Assembly (NCBI RefSeq): GCF_003991355.1
Contig: NZ_RCSU01000008.1
Span: forward strand, 186,001-250,000
From: Pseudoflavitalea rhizosphaerae
Lineage (GTDB): Bacteria; Bacteroidota; Bacteroidia; Chitinophagales; Chitinophagaceae
Direction: 5' to 3'
DNA length: 64,000 bases
Shown here: positions 39,081 to 49,209 of the stretch, in pieces
Layout of the letters: each line of letters opens with the position of its first letter
Position numbering within the stretch: the stretch's first letter is position 1
The notes under the pieces: generated by a model
The model's input: the letters and a program-made list of their open reading frames with translations, nothing else
Told to the model about the DNA's origin: nothing
Databases searched by the model: none
Position numbers and translations under genes: made by a program

Positions 39081-41657
39081 ATGAAAGGTTTACTCTCCAC
39101 ATTATTTGTCTTGCTTTTGTGCATGAACTCCCCGCTTCTTGCACAAGAAAGGATTTTGAGTATGCCCTTCTCCCCTGCTTTCGATAAAGGCAGCATCCGT
39201 TCATTCCTGGAAGATATCAATCAGCGCAGTCAGCTTATCATCGAATATGCAACTTCGGTTGTGGATACGGGAAAGATAATAGAGATCTATGATAATCCTG
39301 CCACCATCGGCGCTGTATTGCAACAGGTTTTAAATGCGCAAAAAGTTCGTGTAACAGAAATGAATGGTAAACTGATCCTCACGCCCGCGTCCACTCCCCT
39401 TCCTGGTGATGCACTGCTCAGCTGGTACACCATATTCGGATTTGTGAAAGACGAAGCCAGCGGCGAACCGCTCACCGGCGCCACTGTGTGGGACCCGGCC
39501 CGTCATCGCGGCGTTTATGCCAATCAGCACGGCTATTTCACCATCAAAGTCCCGGAAGGAAAACAAACATTGCAATTCAGCTATGCAGGATATACTACTG
39601 TTGCCATTACACTCGCCGGTCTGCAGCAAGACAGGAGAAAAGATATAAAACTGCAAACTGTTCCGCCCATTACTGAAGTGGTGATCTCGGAAGAGCAAAG
39701 GCAGAAAAAAGAAGGAGCCGATAAAGTGAATGCCGAAGATTACAACAATGTACTCGGTGAGCCCGATGTACTCCGAAGCCTCTATCAACTGCCTGGTGTA
39801 AAGAATGTAGCCGATATCCCCAATGGCATTCTCGTGCGCGGCGGTAATCCCGGCGAGAACTTATTCCTGCTGGATGGTAACCCTGTTTTCAATCCCATGC
39901 ACCTCCTGGGCTCATTACCCATCGTGAACCAGACGGCTCTCAAGAATATGTATGTATACAAGAGCAATTTCCCTTCCCGGTTTGGCGGCGGCCTCAGTTC
40001 CGTGATGGACGTGAACACGAAAGATGGAAACATGAAAAAATGGAAAGGCGTGATCAATGCTGGTGTGCTGGCCGGCTCCTTCACCATTGAAGGCCCTTTG
40101 AAAAAAGACAGAACAGCCATCATGCTCAGCTTCCGTCATAGTTGGGTGAATCCTTTTCTCCGTCTCATACAGCGGGGCGTGAACCTCAATTTCTACGATC
40201 TTCAGTTCAAAGTCACACAACTGATAGGAAAGAAAGATAAACTGATGCTGAATGTTTATGCCGGCGATGATAACCTGCATCTTCGGGAAGGAAGTATCGA
40301 TAACCGTCACCAGTGGGGCAATAAGAATCTGGCGCTTACCTGGAACAGGGTGCTCGGGCCGAAAGCATTCGTCAATACATCGGTTAACCTCAGTAGTTAT
40401 AATAATATCGCAGGCTTCAGGTACAGCTTGTACGACAGCTCGGGTGCAATGGTGCAGAACAAAGTGTATAATATCTTTTCCAGTATCAGGCAATACAATA
40501 TAAGGTCTGTACTGGAACTAACGCCAGCCAATAACTGGCGAATGAATATGGGCGGAAAGATGTCTTATACGAAAATCAAACCATTCACCAGGAATGTTAC
40601 ACAGGATTTCATCGATGACCCTGATGAGTTCAGCGCCTTCCCTGCTTTATCTTTCCGTGAATTCGTACTTTTCTATGAGTCTGATTTAAAAGTTGGCAAA
40701 CGGTTGACTGTACGCCCCGGTATTCATTATTCGCATTACCTCTACAAGGATTTCAGCTTCAACAGCTGGCAACCGAGGTTCTATGCGGCTTACAGGCTGA
40801 ATGCGCATCAGCAGCTGAGCTTTTCCTGGAGCCAGATGGGGCAATACCTTCACCAGGTCACCAATCCCTATATGGGCGTGAACAGCGATGCCTGGGTTCC
40901 GGCTACAAGGAAACTGCAGCCGGAACAAAGCAGGATGGTCAATGCGGGCTATCACTATCAGAATAAGAAACTGGGTACATTCAGTGCAGAATTCTATTAC
41001 AAGAAACTGCAAAACGTTACCAACTATATCGAAGGCAAGAATCTTTTCCTGAACAATAAGAGCTGGGAAAAATCCGTGCAAACAGGGAAAGGCTGGAGTT
41101 ATGGCGGGGAATTCATGTTCTTCAAAAAAACGGAAAAATGGACTGCCCGGCTCAGTTATACTTTGTCGTGGAACTGGCGTCAGTTCAGGTCTGTGAACAA
41201 GGGCGCGAAATTCCCGTTCAAATGTGATCGAAGGCATGATCTCAGTGTTGCTGCTTCTTATCAGATCGGTAAGCGATGGAATTGCGCCGCACTCTGGACT
41301 TTCGCTACCGGAGATGTGTTCACGCTTCCCAGCTACGTATATCCTGATTTTGATGACGCGCAACAGATCAAAGACCCGCTGGCGCCTGATGAATACAGGC
41401 TGATCTACCAGTACACCAACTCCAGAGTTTATCGAACACCCTCCTATCACCGGCTTGACGTTTCTGCAGGTTTTCATCACCTGTTGAAACCTGAATTGCC
41501 TGCAAAACTGATCATCGGTATTTACAATGTGTATGGTGCGCCCAGCCAGTATCTGTATGACCTGGAAGGATCAATAGGCAGAAGATCATTGGTGGTGAGT
41601 ACCCGTTACCAGTTCTTCAGTATCACTCCTTATTTATCTTACAATATCAGTTTTTGA
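39081..41657 (+). CDS. TonB-dependent outer-membrane receptor with regulatory N-terminal domains (locus 3)
   Basis: A TonB-dependent receptor that imports an unknown ligand and signals to FecR. From ATG 39081 the 858-residue product has a signal peptide ('GLLSTLFVLLLCMNSPLLAQ', residues 3-22), an STN-like domain (about 28-100), a carboxypeptidase-like domain (about 118-195, 'ASGEPLTGATVWDPARHRG'), a plug ('NGILVRGGNPGENLFLLDG', about 253-271) and the barrel. It is not a SusC type: it lacks the long SusC insertions and has a DUF4249 partner rather than SusD. The open frame extends back to 38979 inside the FecR gene; ATG 39081 fits the signal peptide best. Its TGA overlaps the ATG of the next gene. 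Confidence 0.9.
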   Translation: MKGLLSTLFVLLLCMNSPLLAQERILSMPFSPAFDKGSIRSFLEDINQRSQLIIEYATSVVDTGKIIEIYDNPATIGAVLQQVLNAQKVRVTEMNGKLILTPASTPLPGDALLSWYTIFGFVKDEASGEPLTGATVWDPARHRGVYANQHGYFTIKVPEGKQTLQFSYAGYTTVAITLAGLQQDRRKDIKLQTVPPITEVVISEEQRQKKEGADKVNAEDYNNVLGEPDVLRSLYQLPGVKNVADIPNGILVRGGNPGENLFLLDGNPVFNPMHLLGSLPIVNQTALKNMYVYKSNFPSRFGGGLSSVMDVNTKDGNMKKWKGVINAGVLAGSFTIEGPLKKDRTAIMLSFRHSWVNPFLRLIQRGVNLNFYDLQFKVTQLIGKKDKLMLNVYAGDDNLHLREGSIDNRHQWGNKNLALTWNRVLGPKAFVNTSVNLSSYNNIAGFRYSLYDSSGAMVQNKVYNIFSSIRQYNIRSVLELTPANNWRMNMGGKMSYTKIKPFTRNVTQDFIDDPDEFSAFPALSFREFVLFYESDLKVGKRLTVRPGIHYSHYLYKDFSFNSWQPRFYAAYRLNAHQQLSFSWSQMGQYLHQVTNPYMGVNSDAWVPATRKLQPEQSRMVNAGYHYQNKKLGTFSAEFYYKKLQNVTNYIEGKNLFLNNKSWEKSVQTGKGWSYGGEFMFFKKTEKWTARLSYTLSWNWRQFRSVNKGAKFPFKCDRRHDLSVAASYQIGKRWNCAALWTFATGDVFTLPSYVYPDFDDAQQIKDPLAPDEYRLIYQYTNSRVYRTPSYHRLDVSAGFHHLLKPELPAKLIIGIYNVYGAPSQYLYDLEGSIGRRSLVVSTRYQFFSITPYLSYNISF

Positions 41658-42700
41658 TGCAGCCGCTTACATTACTATATCTTTTTTTATTATTACTGCT
41701 GATGAGTTCCGGAGCAGGCTGCAAAAAGAATTTCCTGCCTGATACAGACGATGAAGATAAACTGGTGGTACTGGCGGAAGTCACTGCAGGCGACCAGGTG
41801 CGCATTCCCGTGGCACGCACCATCCGTGCAGGCAGCGGCAATCTCATCAATTTTGAAAAAGTGAACGACGCTACAGTGGTACTCAGTGAAGAGAGTGGAC
41901 ACAAATGGATCCTGCGGGCCGACAAATCAACACAGTTCGCCAATAACCCCGCTTCTGTTTTTACAGTAAGGCATTTTTACAGACCCAATACCAATTATAC
42001 ACTGGAAGTGAGCCATCCTGTATTGGGGAACGCACGCGCAGTAACCACTGTGCCCTATCCTGTACAGGTGGAAAAGCTGGATACCGCATCTGCGCTAAGA
42101 CAGGGCAAACCTGTGCTGGAAGTAAAGCTTCTCCTGAAGGACCGGCCGGACCAACTGGAGAACTACGTGATAGAAGCAGTGAAACAGGTGTGTAAGATCA
42201 GGACCAGCTTTACTTATAACGGAACAAAATACGATTGCGATACCGAAGAAGGAAAAAAACTATACGAGCAGGTGAAGAATGACCCTTCCGTGAAATCGGA
42301 AAAAGATACGATCCCGTTACAGCAATTCCTTCGTCTCAATTTGTATTCGAAAGACATTCATATCGAGAACCTGCGTTTCGACGGAGCAGATAATCCTTTC
42401 CGCCGCATCTTCCTGTCCGATCAGTATTTCACGGCCAATAAATATTTGCTGAGATTCAGTATCGATAAATCATTCTTTATCTCTGAAAAAGAAAATCAGA
42501 AAGGCCGTGTATTGATCCGGGTAAAATCGGCCAGCAGGGAATTGTACAGGTACCTTATCACTTATGAGAAATACAAAACCGATTTCGGCTCCATTCCCGC
42601 CAATCAGCTGGGCTCACCTGCGGGCAACGTACAATTTGGCCCCGGAGTGTTCGGTGGCGCTACGCAATTGGAGAAAGCTTATTATTTCGATGAACTGTAA
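41657..42700 (+). CDS. DUF4249 lipoprotein
   Basis: A surface or periplasmic lipoprotein of the DUF4249 family, which is regularly encoded after a TonB receptor of this type and is presumed to act with it, as SusD does with SusC. From ATG 41657, overlapping the receptor stop as ATGA-style TGATG, the 347-residue product has a hydrophobic signal ('LLYLFLLLLLMSSGAGC') with lipobox Cys at about 22, followed by 'KKNFLPDTDDEDKLVVLAEV'. The C-terminal part contains 'GSPAGNVQFGPGVFGGA', seen in other members. No enzymatic motif is visible. Confidence 0.88.
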   Translation: MQPLTLLYLFLLLLLMSSGAGCKKNFLPDTDDEDKLVVLAEVTAGDQVRIPVARTIRAGSGNLINFEKVNDATVVLSEESGHKWILRADKSTQFANNPASVFTVRHFYRPNTNYTLEVSHPVLGNARAVTTVPYPVQVEKLDTASALRQGKPVLEVKLLLKDRPDQLENYVIEAVKQVCKIRTSFTYNGTKYDCDTEEGKKLYEQVKNDPSVKSEKDTIPLQQFLRLNLYSKDIHIENLRFDGADNPFRRIFLSDQYFTANKYLLRFSIDKSFFISEKENQKGRVLIRVKSASRELYRYLITYEKYKTDFGSIPANQLGSPAGNVQFGPGVFGGATQLEKAYYFDEL

Positions 42701-42705
42701 GCAGC

Positions 42706-43734
42706 TTATAGTCCGTTCGGCATCTTCTTTTCGGTGCGTTGTTTGGCAAGACCGGGATCCAGTTCGATAGCCTTATCGCAAAGTTGTTGCCCTTTCTCTT
42801 TTTCTCCTTTTTTCATATAGGCCATACCGATCATGAAGAGTGCATTGGCATTCTTTGGATCGATGGTAAAGATCCTGTCCCACATATTGATGGCGTCCTG
42901 GAACTTTCCTGCTTTGTAATAGGCATCCCCGATGGTATACATCAGTTCTTTATCGCCGGGACGGTTCTTCAGCATCTGGTCCATGAGTTCCATTCCCTTG
43001 TTGAACTGACCGGTATTGAGATAGGCATTGCCGAGATTTTCGAGGTAATCATTTGTTTTCTTGTAGCCTTTTGCTCCTGCTCTTTCGAACCAGTAGATGG
43101 CTTTCTTATCATCGGGGATAGCGTAGTAAGCAAGACCTGCTTCATACATCCATCGTGCATTGGAAGAGTCTCTCTCGATAGCTTGTTCATAACAACCGGC
43201 AGCACGTTTGTAATTGCTCATCTCGATGAAGGCGCGCGCAGCGATATAGGGAGTTTCTGCTTTATTGGGATCATCTTTGAAAGCGAGTTCACAGTATTTC
43301 AGTGCATCGCCATAATGCTCCAGTTCATAATGTGCTTTGGCGAGATAGAAGTTGTTCGATTTCTTGCTGCCAAGTTGTTTCATGCGATCAGCAAGACGCA
43401 CCAGGTCTTCCCATTTGCGCATATTCACACTCAGGTCAGCAAGGTTCTCTACTACAGCAAGGTTATTGGGCTCGGCCCTTTCCACTGCCAGTAATTTTTC
43501 CCTTGCTTCCGCATAGCGATTCATCTCCTGCAGCACGGCAGCGAGATCAATTTGAACAGCTGTGTTTTTGGGATCGAATTGAAAAGCCCTGAGGAAGTTC
43601 TTTTCTGCTTCCTTATAACGCCGGGCCTGTTTTTCTGCATTGCCTTTCTGTTGATAGAAAGCGGCGCTGTCTGCTTGACTGTAGGCGGCTGCGGACATCA
43701 GCAAGCCACCTGCAATAACGAGGTACTTAACCAT
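42706..43734 (-). CDS. Exported TPR-repeat protein
   Basis: A 342-residue protein with a signal peptide ('YLVIAGGLLMSAAAYSQ', cleavage after about 20) followed almost entirely by TPR repeats, about nine units (for example 'AEKNFLRAFQFDPKNTAVQI', 'AGKFQDAINMWDRIFTIDP'). It is expected in the periplasm, or membrane-attached by its partners, as a docking protein. It converges with the DUF4249 gene (stops 5 bases apart) and is read in the direction of glgB's downstream side but separated from glgB by a 51-base gap. No specific role can be assigned. Confidence 0.85.
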   Translation of the reverse strand: MVKYLVIAGGLLMSAAAYSQADSAAFYQQKGNAEKQARRYKEAEKNFLRAFQFDPKNTAVQIDLAAVLQEMNRYAEAREKLLAVERAEPNNLAVVENLADLSVNMRKWEDLVRLADRMKQLGSKKSNNFYLAKAHYELEHYGDALKYCELAFKDDPNKAETPYIAARAFIEMSNYKRAAGCYEQAIERDSSNARWMYEAGLAYYAIPDDKKAIYWFERAGAKGYKKTNDYLENLGNAYLNTGQFNKGMELMDQMLKNRPGDKELMYTIGDAYYKAGKFQDAINMWDRIFTIDPKNANALFMIGMAYMKKGEKEKGQQLCDKAIELDPGLAKQRTEKKMPNGL

Positions 43735-43785
43735 GTTTCAGAGTATTGGATCTTGTAAGGATACGTGTACGTGTAAAGGTTGAGA

Positions 43786-45735
43786 TCAACGTAAAACCAC
43801 TGCTCCCAACGCCGGTAAATGTACGTTTATTTCGTAAAGCAGCTGGTTTTTATCCACTAAAATGGTATTAATTTCAGGATTGTACACGTCTCCCGTTCCC
43901 CAATACTTTTTATCATCTGAATTGTAGACCTCCTTCCACGATTTTTTTCCTTTTGCATACAACTTCCAGTTGCGTCTGACTTCAGGTGTGAGGTTAAGTA
44001 TAACCAGGATATCGTTTTCCGGGAGTTTGCCTTTTCTTCTGTAAGCCACCACGCATTCATCACGATGGTTCAGATCGATCCATTCGAATCCTTTTTCGCT
44101 GAACTGGTATTCGTATAATGCAGGTTCTGACCGAAGCAGTTTATTGAGATCGCGCACGCATTCTTTCAGCTTGCTATGCGGTTCATATTGCAGCAGGTAC
44201 CATTGCAGTTCGGATTTGTAATTCCATTCTTCCGTGGCGCCGAATTCGTTGCCCATGAACAGGAGCTTACCTCCGGGATGTGTGAACATATAGGTATAAA
44301 GTGTACGAAGATTGGCATGTTTCTGCCATTCATCACCGGGCATTTTATAAAGCATGGGACTCTTGCCGTGCACCACTTCATCATGACTGAGCGGCAGCAT
44401 GAAATTCTCATCATAGTAGTACATCATGCTGAAAGCGAATTTGTCCTGGTAATGGCTTCTGAACAACGGGTCCATATGGAAGTAATCCAGTGTATCGTGC
44501 ATCCAGCCCATCATCCATTTCATGCCGAATCCGAGTCCGTCAGCATAAGTGGGCCTGGAAACTCCCGGCCAGTCGGTTGCTTCTTCGGCAATGGTTTGTA
44601 CATCGGGAAAATCGCGATAAATGGTTTCATTGAGATCACGGATGAAAGCAATGGCCTCGATATTGCCATCACCGCCGAACTCGTTCGGTTCCCATTGACC
44701 GTGAGTACGTGAGTAATTGAGTTTGATCACGGAGCTTACGGCATCTACACGGATGCCATCGATATGAAAAAGATCGAACCAGAATCTTGCGCTACTGATG
44801 AGGAATGATTTTACTTCACCGCGTTTATAATTGAAGATATAACTGTTCCAGTCGGGGTGAAACCCTTTACGCATGTCTGCATACTCGTAGGTATGATTGC
44901 CGTCGAACATGAAGAGGCCGTGTGCATCATAGGGAAAATGCGAAGGCACCCAATCCAGTATCACACCAATGCCTGCCTGGTGCAATGCATCGATCAGTTC
45001 CATAAAAGCCTGTGGGTCCCCAAAGCGGGATGTAGGCGCAAAGTAGCCTGTGCCCTGGTAACCCCAGCTCCCGTCGAAAGGATGTTCCATCACAGGCATG
45101 AATTCAACATGTGTGAATTGCATCTCTAAGAGATAGGGCACCAGTCTTTCGCGTATCTGTGCATAGGTATTGTAGCTTTCTTCATCGTTGGGATGCGGGC
45201 GCATCCAGCTGGCCAGGTGCATTTCATACACGCTCCAGGGGGCATCTGTAGCATTGTGTGCTGCGCGTTTTTCCATCCATTCCCGGTCACCCCATTCATA
45301 ATCCAGGTCCCAGGTGATACTGGCTGTTTGCGGCCTTCGTTCCCAGAAATTCGCATAGGGATCGCCTTTATCAAGCCTGCGACCTTTATAGCCGTGGATA
45401 TGGTACTTGTACACTTCGCCCTTTTCCATGCCGGGAATGAAACCTTCCCAGATCCCTGAATTATCCTGACGCACTATTAGCGGATGCGCTTCAGTATCCC
45501 AGAGATTGAAATTGCCGATCACCGAAACATAAGTTGCATTGGGAGCCCATACTGCAAAGTAATAGCCGGCCTGGTCCAATACAGTGATGGCATGCGATCC
45601 GAATAACTCATAGAGCGAGTAATTCGTTCCCTGTTGATAATTACTGATGTCTTCGTCTGAAAAAAGAGAATAATTCCACACCGGGCGGGTGGTATCTACA
45701 AAATGCAATTCCTCATACTTCAAGGGTGGTGCCAT
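43786..45735 (-). CDS. glgB: 1,4-alpha-glucan branching enzyme
   Basis: A GH13 enzyme that makes alpha-1,6 branches in glycogen. The 649-residue protein has an N-terminal CBM48 domain (about 45-135, 'YYFAVWAPNATYVSVIGNFN'), the catalytic barrel with 'IDGIRVDAVSS' (nucleophile D331), 'TIAEEATDWPGV' (acid E384/E385) and 'LPLSHDEVVHGK', plus a C-terminal beta domain. Length fits the shorter GlgB type lacking the extra N1 domain. ATG 45735. It is 20 bases after the SusA-like gene and completes an operon SLC45 transporter, GH13, glgB. Confidence 0.96.
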   Translation of the reverse strand: MAPPLKYEELHFVDTTRPVWNYSLFSDEDISNYQQGTNYSLYELFGSHAITVLDQAGYYFAVWAPNATYVSVIGNFNLWDTEAHPLIVRQDNSGIWEGFIPGMEKGEVYKYHIHGYKGRRLDKGDPYANFWERRPQTASITWDLDYEWGDREWMEKRAAHNATDAPWSVYEMHLASWMRPHPNDEESYNTYAQIRERLVPYLLEMQFTHVEFMPVMEHPFDGSWGYQGTGYFAPTSRFGDPQAFMELIDALHQAGIGVILDWVPSHFPYDAHGLFMFDGNHTYEYADMRKGFHPDWNSYIFNYKRGEVKSFLISSARFWFDLFHIDGIRVDAVSSVIKLNYSRTHGQWEPNEFGGDGNIEAIAFIRDLNETIYRDFPDVQTIAEEATDWPGVSRPTYADGLGFGMKWMMGWMHDTLDYFHMDPLFRSHYQDKFAFSMMYYYDENFMLPLSHDEVVHGKSPMLYKMPGDEWQKHANLRTLYTYMFTHPGGKLLFMGNEFGATEEWNYKSELQWYLLQYEPHSKLKECVRDLNKLLRSEPALYEYQFSEKGFEWIDLNHRDECVVAYRRKGKLPENDILVILNLTPEVRRNWKLYAKGKKSWKEVYNSDDKKYWGTGDVYNPEINTILVDKNQLLYEINVHLPALGAVVLR

Positions 45736-45755
45736 GGTACTTAAAGATACAGGAA

Positions 45756-47606
45756 TTATCGAACCAATTCAGCGGTGAGCAAGGTATATGACGGAATGGT
45801 AATAGAATCTTTGATACTGAATTGTTGATTGGTGATGATGTCCCTGGCGCTGCTGAATCCTTTGAGTCTCTCTTCAAAGCGGGATGCAGCAATGGTTTTA
45901 GGCTGATCATTGGTGTTCATGATACAGAAGATGGACTGTTTGGCATCATAACGGAAGTAAACATACACGCCATCTTCCGGAACATATTGCATCAATTTCC
46001 CATGTTGTAAAGCAGAGGACGTAAGTCTGAACCGGGAAAGGCTTCGCATATGATCGAATACATCGTTCTCTTCAACGCTCCTTCCGGCAGCAGTGAATTT
46101 ATTGCTGGAATCTCCTGCCCAACCGCCCGGGAAATCCTGGCGCACCAGTCCGTCTGGATTGGCGAATCCTTTCAACAATACTTCCGTTCCATAATAGAGT
46201 TGTGGAATGCCCCTGTAGGTGAGCAGCCAGCTCAGTCCCATTTTCAGTTTGGGGATATTCTCTCCTACCTGTGAATAGAAACGGCTGATATCATGGTTGT
46301 CTAAAAAGATCACATTGCGGTTGGGATCTTTGTACAGAAAATCTTTGGCGGTGGTACTATACAATTTGTTCACGCCTTCCGTCCAGCCGAAAGCCTGTGT
46401 GAGCGCGGGTACGATACCGTAAAGATTCAGCTGGAAATCCGTTACGCCGGGCAGATTGCTTTTGTAGGGGATATTAATATTGTTAGCTGCAAAGTAGCTC
46501 TGGTTGGCCACTCCGTGCACCCAGGTTTCACCGAAGATATGCAGTTGCGGATATTCATCCAGCAGCGCTTTGTTGCAGCGGTTCATGAATTCGAGATCAT
46601 TATAGGCATAGGTATCGATGCGCCATCCGTCCAGCCCGAATTCCTCTGTGCACCAGATGGCGTGCTGAACGAGAAAATTCGCCATGAAAGGATTGTGCTG
46701 ATTGAGGTCCGGCATACCGGGCACGAACCAGCCATCGCTCATTTTCTTTTTATCGATAACTGATGCATATGGGTCCATCAGCGTTTGGTCTTTATAGGTA
46801 GTATTGGTATACGATGGCCACCAGTGGAACCAGCTGCTGTCAGGCATTTCCTTATACAGGAAATGATGGAGGCCAACATGGTTGTAAACGGCGTCCTGGA
46901 TGATCTTCATGCCGCGTTGGTGCAGTGCATCGATGAGGCTATGATAAGCTTTGATGCCGCCTAATCGTGGATCGATGCTGTAATGATCGGTGGCAGCATA
47001 GCCGTGTTCAGTGCGGTTGGGCATATCGTTCTCCAGCACGGGATTCAGCCAGAGCGCCGTTACGCCGATATCCTGCAGGTAATCAAGATGGTTTTCGATC
47101 CCCTTAAGGTCGCCGCCATGCCTGTGCCAGATATCAGTTCTGTCGAAGCTTTGGTCTAACATACCAGGCACTCTATCATTGGAGGGATCGCCATTGCTGA
47201 AGCGGTCCGGCATAATGAGATAGATGAGATCTTCTGTGCCTACCCCTTTGATGCGTGTGCGGCCATTGCCTTTATCACGTTGCTTCAGAACATATTTTAC
47301 CTGCTGTACAGTTTTTCCCTTTTCCACAAAACTGAATTTGAGTTCTCCGGGTTTTGCTGTGCCTCCGATCTGCAGGTCAATAGCCAGGTAATCAGGGTTC
47401 CTGAATTTATGCGTTCCCTTCAATTGCACGCCTGTATAGGCTTTCAGCGCTACACTCGATTTACCGATGCCCGGCGCTTTCACCAGCAGTTGCAGTTGCT
47501 GGTTCTTCATACCTGCCCACCAGTGAGTTGGATAAATATTCAATGTTTGTTGCGAATGCACGGTGGCAGTCAACAGTAATGCACATGCGAAATAGATCAG
47601 TCTCAT
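45756..47606 (-). CDS. Periplasmic GH13 alpha-glucan hydrolase, SusA/neopullulanase-like
   Basis: It degrades maltodextrins or pullulan fragments in the periplasm. The 616-residue protein has a signal peptide (1-18, 'LIYFACALLLTATVHSQ'), an N-terminal cyclomaltodextrinase-type beta domain (about 20-115), the GH13 barrel with 'DAVYNHVG' (239-246), nucleophile D331 in 'GWRIDTYAY', acid E360 in 'FGETWVHG' and D439 in 'LDNHDIS', and a C-terminal beta domain. The architecture equals SusA of Bacteroides, though the linked transporter here is an SLC45 type and not SusC. ATG 47606 overlaps the transporter stop by 4 bases (translational coupling). Confidence 0.93.
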   Translation of the reverse strand: MRLIYFACALLLTATVHSQQTLNIYPTHWWAGMKNQQLQLLVKAPGIGKSSVALKAYTGVQLKGTHKFRNPDYLAIDLQIGGTAKPGELKFSFVEKGKTVQQVKYVLKQRDKGNGRTRIKGVGTEDLIYLIMPDRFSNGDPSNDRVPGMLDQSFDRTDIWHRHGGDLKGIENHLDYLQDIGVTALWLNPVLENDMPNRTEHGYAATDHYSIDPRLGGIKAYHSLIDALHQRGMKIIQDAVYNHVGLHHFLYKEMPDSSWFHWWPSYTNTTYKDQTLMDPYASVIDKKKMSDGWFVPGMPDLNQHNPFMANFLVQHAIWCTEEFGLDGWRIDTYAYNDLEFMNRCNKALLDEYPQLHIFGETWVHGVANQSYFAANNINIPYKSNLPGVTDFQLNLYGIVPALTQAFGWTEGVNKLYSTTAKDFLYKDPNRNVIFLDNHDISRFYSQVGENIPKLKMGLSWLLTYRGIPQLYYGTEVLLKGFANPDGLVRQDFPGGWAGDSSNKFTAAGRSVEENDVFDHMRSLSRFRLTSSALQHGKLMQYVPEDGVYVYFRYDAKQSIFCIMNTNDQPKTIAASRFEERLKGFSSARDIITNQQFSIKDSITIPSYTLLTAELVR

Positions 47607-48979
47607 GCAATATTTTTTTCTTCTTTGATGCGGATAGCGCCGGGGTCGTATACATAGATCACGCTGATGGCTGCACAGAGCATGAACACGCCTGCCAGCA
47701 CCAGCGCATATACGGGCTCGTTATTGTATATATGCTTTACGATCGGCCCTCCGATAATGCCATTCAGTATCTGCGGAATTGTGATGAAGAAATTAAAGAT
47801 GCCCATGTAGATCCCCATCTTCCCGGCTGGAATGGACCCTGAGAGGATCACATAAGGCATTGCCAGGATGCTGGCCCAGGCAATGCCCACACAAACCATC
47901 GATCCGATCAGGAATTCCTTATTGGGTGCGAAATATATACTGATCAGTCCTATCCCGCCGATCAGCAGGCTGATGGCATGGGTTTGTTTCCTTCCGATCT
48001 TCTTTGCAATGGCAGGTAACAGTAATGCATAAACGGCAGATACGCCATTGTATACGGCAAAGATCACACCCGTCCAGCCCTGGGCTTCCCTGTACAGTTT
48101 GGAGCTCTTATCATCTATCGACAATCCGAAAATATGTGTGGAGATGGTATCAGTAGTGAACACCCACATCCCGAACAAGGCGAACCAGCTGAAGAACTGC
48201 ACCAGTCCCAATTGCTTCATAGTACGCGGCATCTTTGCGAAATCTTTCAGGATCACACCCAGTCCTTCCTTCTTCACTTCATGATGTCCATGGTATTTCG
48301 CATACTCTTCAGGGGGATATTCCTTCGTTTTAAAAACAGTCCAGAGCACACTCAGCACAAACACGGAGGCGCCGATATAGAAAGCCAGTTTCACATTATC
48401 AGCCACCACTCCTGCCGGCGCTTCTGCATTCACGCCAAACCATTTGCTTAAAATCTCCGGTAGTGCAGAACCAAGCACAGCTCCCACACCTATAAGACAG
48501 GTCTGTACTGCAAATCCTTTTGTGCGTTGTGAATCGGGAAGATTATCTGCAACCAGTGCCCTGAATGGTTCCATTGCCAGGTTGAAACAGGCATCCATGA
48601 TCATCAGGAATCCTGCTCCGATGATCACCAGTGGTGCGATACTCCCTAAAATATTTGCATTGGGCATCAGCGCAAGTGCGCTGGAGCTAAGGATCGCTCC
48701 TGCGAGAAAATAAGGTCTGCGTCTTCCGAGCCTGTTCCAGGTCCTGTCTGAATAATGACCAACAATTGGCTGCACGATCAATCCGATCAGTGGCGCCGCC
48801 AGCCAGAACCAGCTCAGGTGTTCCACTTCCGCGCCATAGTTTCTAAGAATTCCGCTTGCATTGGAGTTCTGCAAAGCGAAACCGAACTGGATCCCGAGGA
48901 ACCCGAAACTCATATTGAAGATCTGGGCAGCAGAGAGTTTGGGCTTGGGGAGAATGCTGTTTGTTTTGGCTGAAACCAT
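47603..48979 (-). CDS. SLC45-type MFS sugar transporter (maltose/maltodextrin importer, probable)
   Basis: An inner-membrane major-facilitator permease of the GPH/SLC45 group, which carries sucrose or maltose with H+. From ATG 48979 it has 458 residues and about 12 helices; the motif 'GHYSDRTWNRLGRRRPYFLAG' (about 73-93) is the MFS loop 2-3 signature in the SLC45 form (RxGRRRP). Its operon mates degrade and build alpha-glucans, so maltose or short maltodextrins are the likely substrate. The longer frame to 49099 starts in the flank of an inverted-repeat element and is excluded. Confidence 0.88.
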   Translation of the reverse strand: MVSAKTNSILPKPKLSAAQIFNMSFGFLGIQFGFALQNSNASGILRNYGAEVEHLSWFWLAAPLIGLIVQPIVGHYSDRTWNRLGRRRPYFLAGAILSSSALALMPNANILGSIAPLVIIGAGFLMIMDACFNLAMEPFRALVADNLPDSQRTKGFAVQTCLIGVGAVLGSALPEILSKWFGVNAEAPAGVVADNVKLAFYIGASVFVLSVLWTVFKTKEYPPEEYAKYHGHHEVKKEGLGVILKDFAKMPRTMKQLGLVQFFSWFALFGMWVFTTDTISTHIFGLSIDDKSSKLYREAQGWTGVIFAVYNGVSAVYALLLPAIAKKIGRKQTHAISLLIGGIGLISIYFAPNKEFLIGSMVCVGIAWASILAMPYVILSGSIPAGKMGIYMGIFNFFITIPQILNGIIGGPIVKHIYNNEPVYALVLAGVFMLCAAISVIYVYDPGAIRIKEEKNIA

Positions 48980-49060
48980 GGCAATCGTTGATTTGAGAGT
49001 TGGAAGATAAGGATTGTTGTGTAAATAATACGCATTAGTTGTTTTGTTTGTGCTTTTTTC

Positions 49061-49209
49061 GCCGGAGGGGTATGATGCGCCGGCTGTGAAACGTACCAAC
49101 GCTTTGATGGTTTGATTGGGCTTCGGTGGGTAGGTAGGATTTGGCGATTGTGCTAAGCCGGGCTTGTTCGCTTACGTTTCCAAGGCCGGTGCAATCATAC
49201 CCCTCCGGC
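49061..49209 (+). repeat. Long inverted-repeat element, family 1, copy 2
   Basis: GCCGGAGGGG (49061-49070) is exactly complementary to CCCCTCCGGC (49200-49209); pairing continues through TATGA/TCATA and GCCGGC to AAACGT (49089-49094) / ACGTTT (49174-49179). The centre (49095-49173) carries GATTGGGC and GGTGGGTAGG. Compared with copy 1 the inner right arm CGCTTACGTTTC is identical but the basal stem differs on both sides. It lies upstream of the transporter gene. Confidence 0.8.
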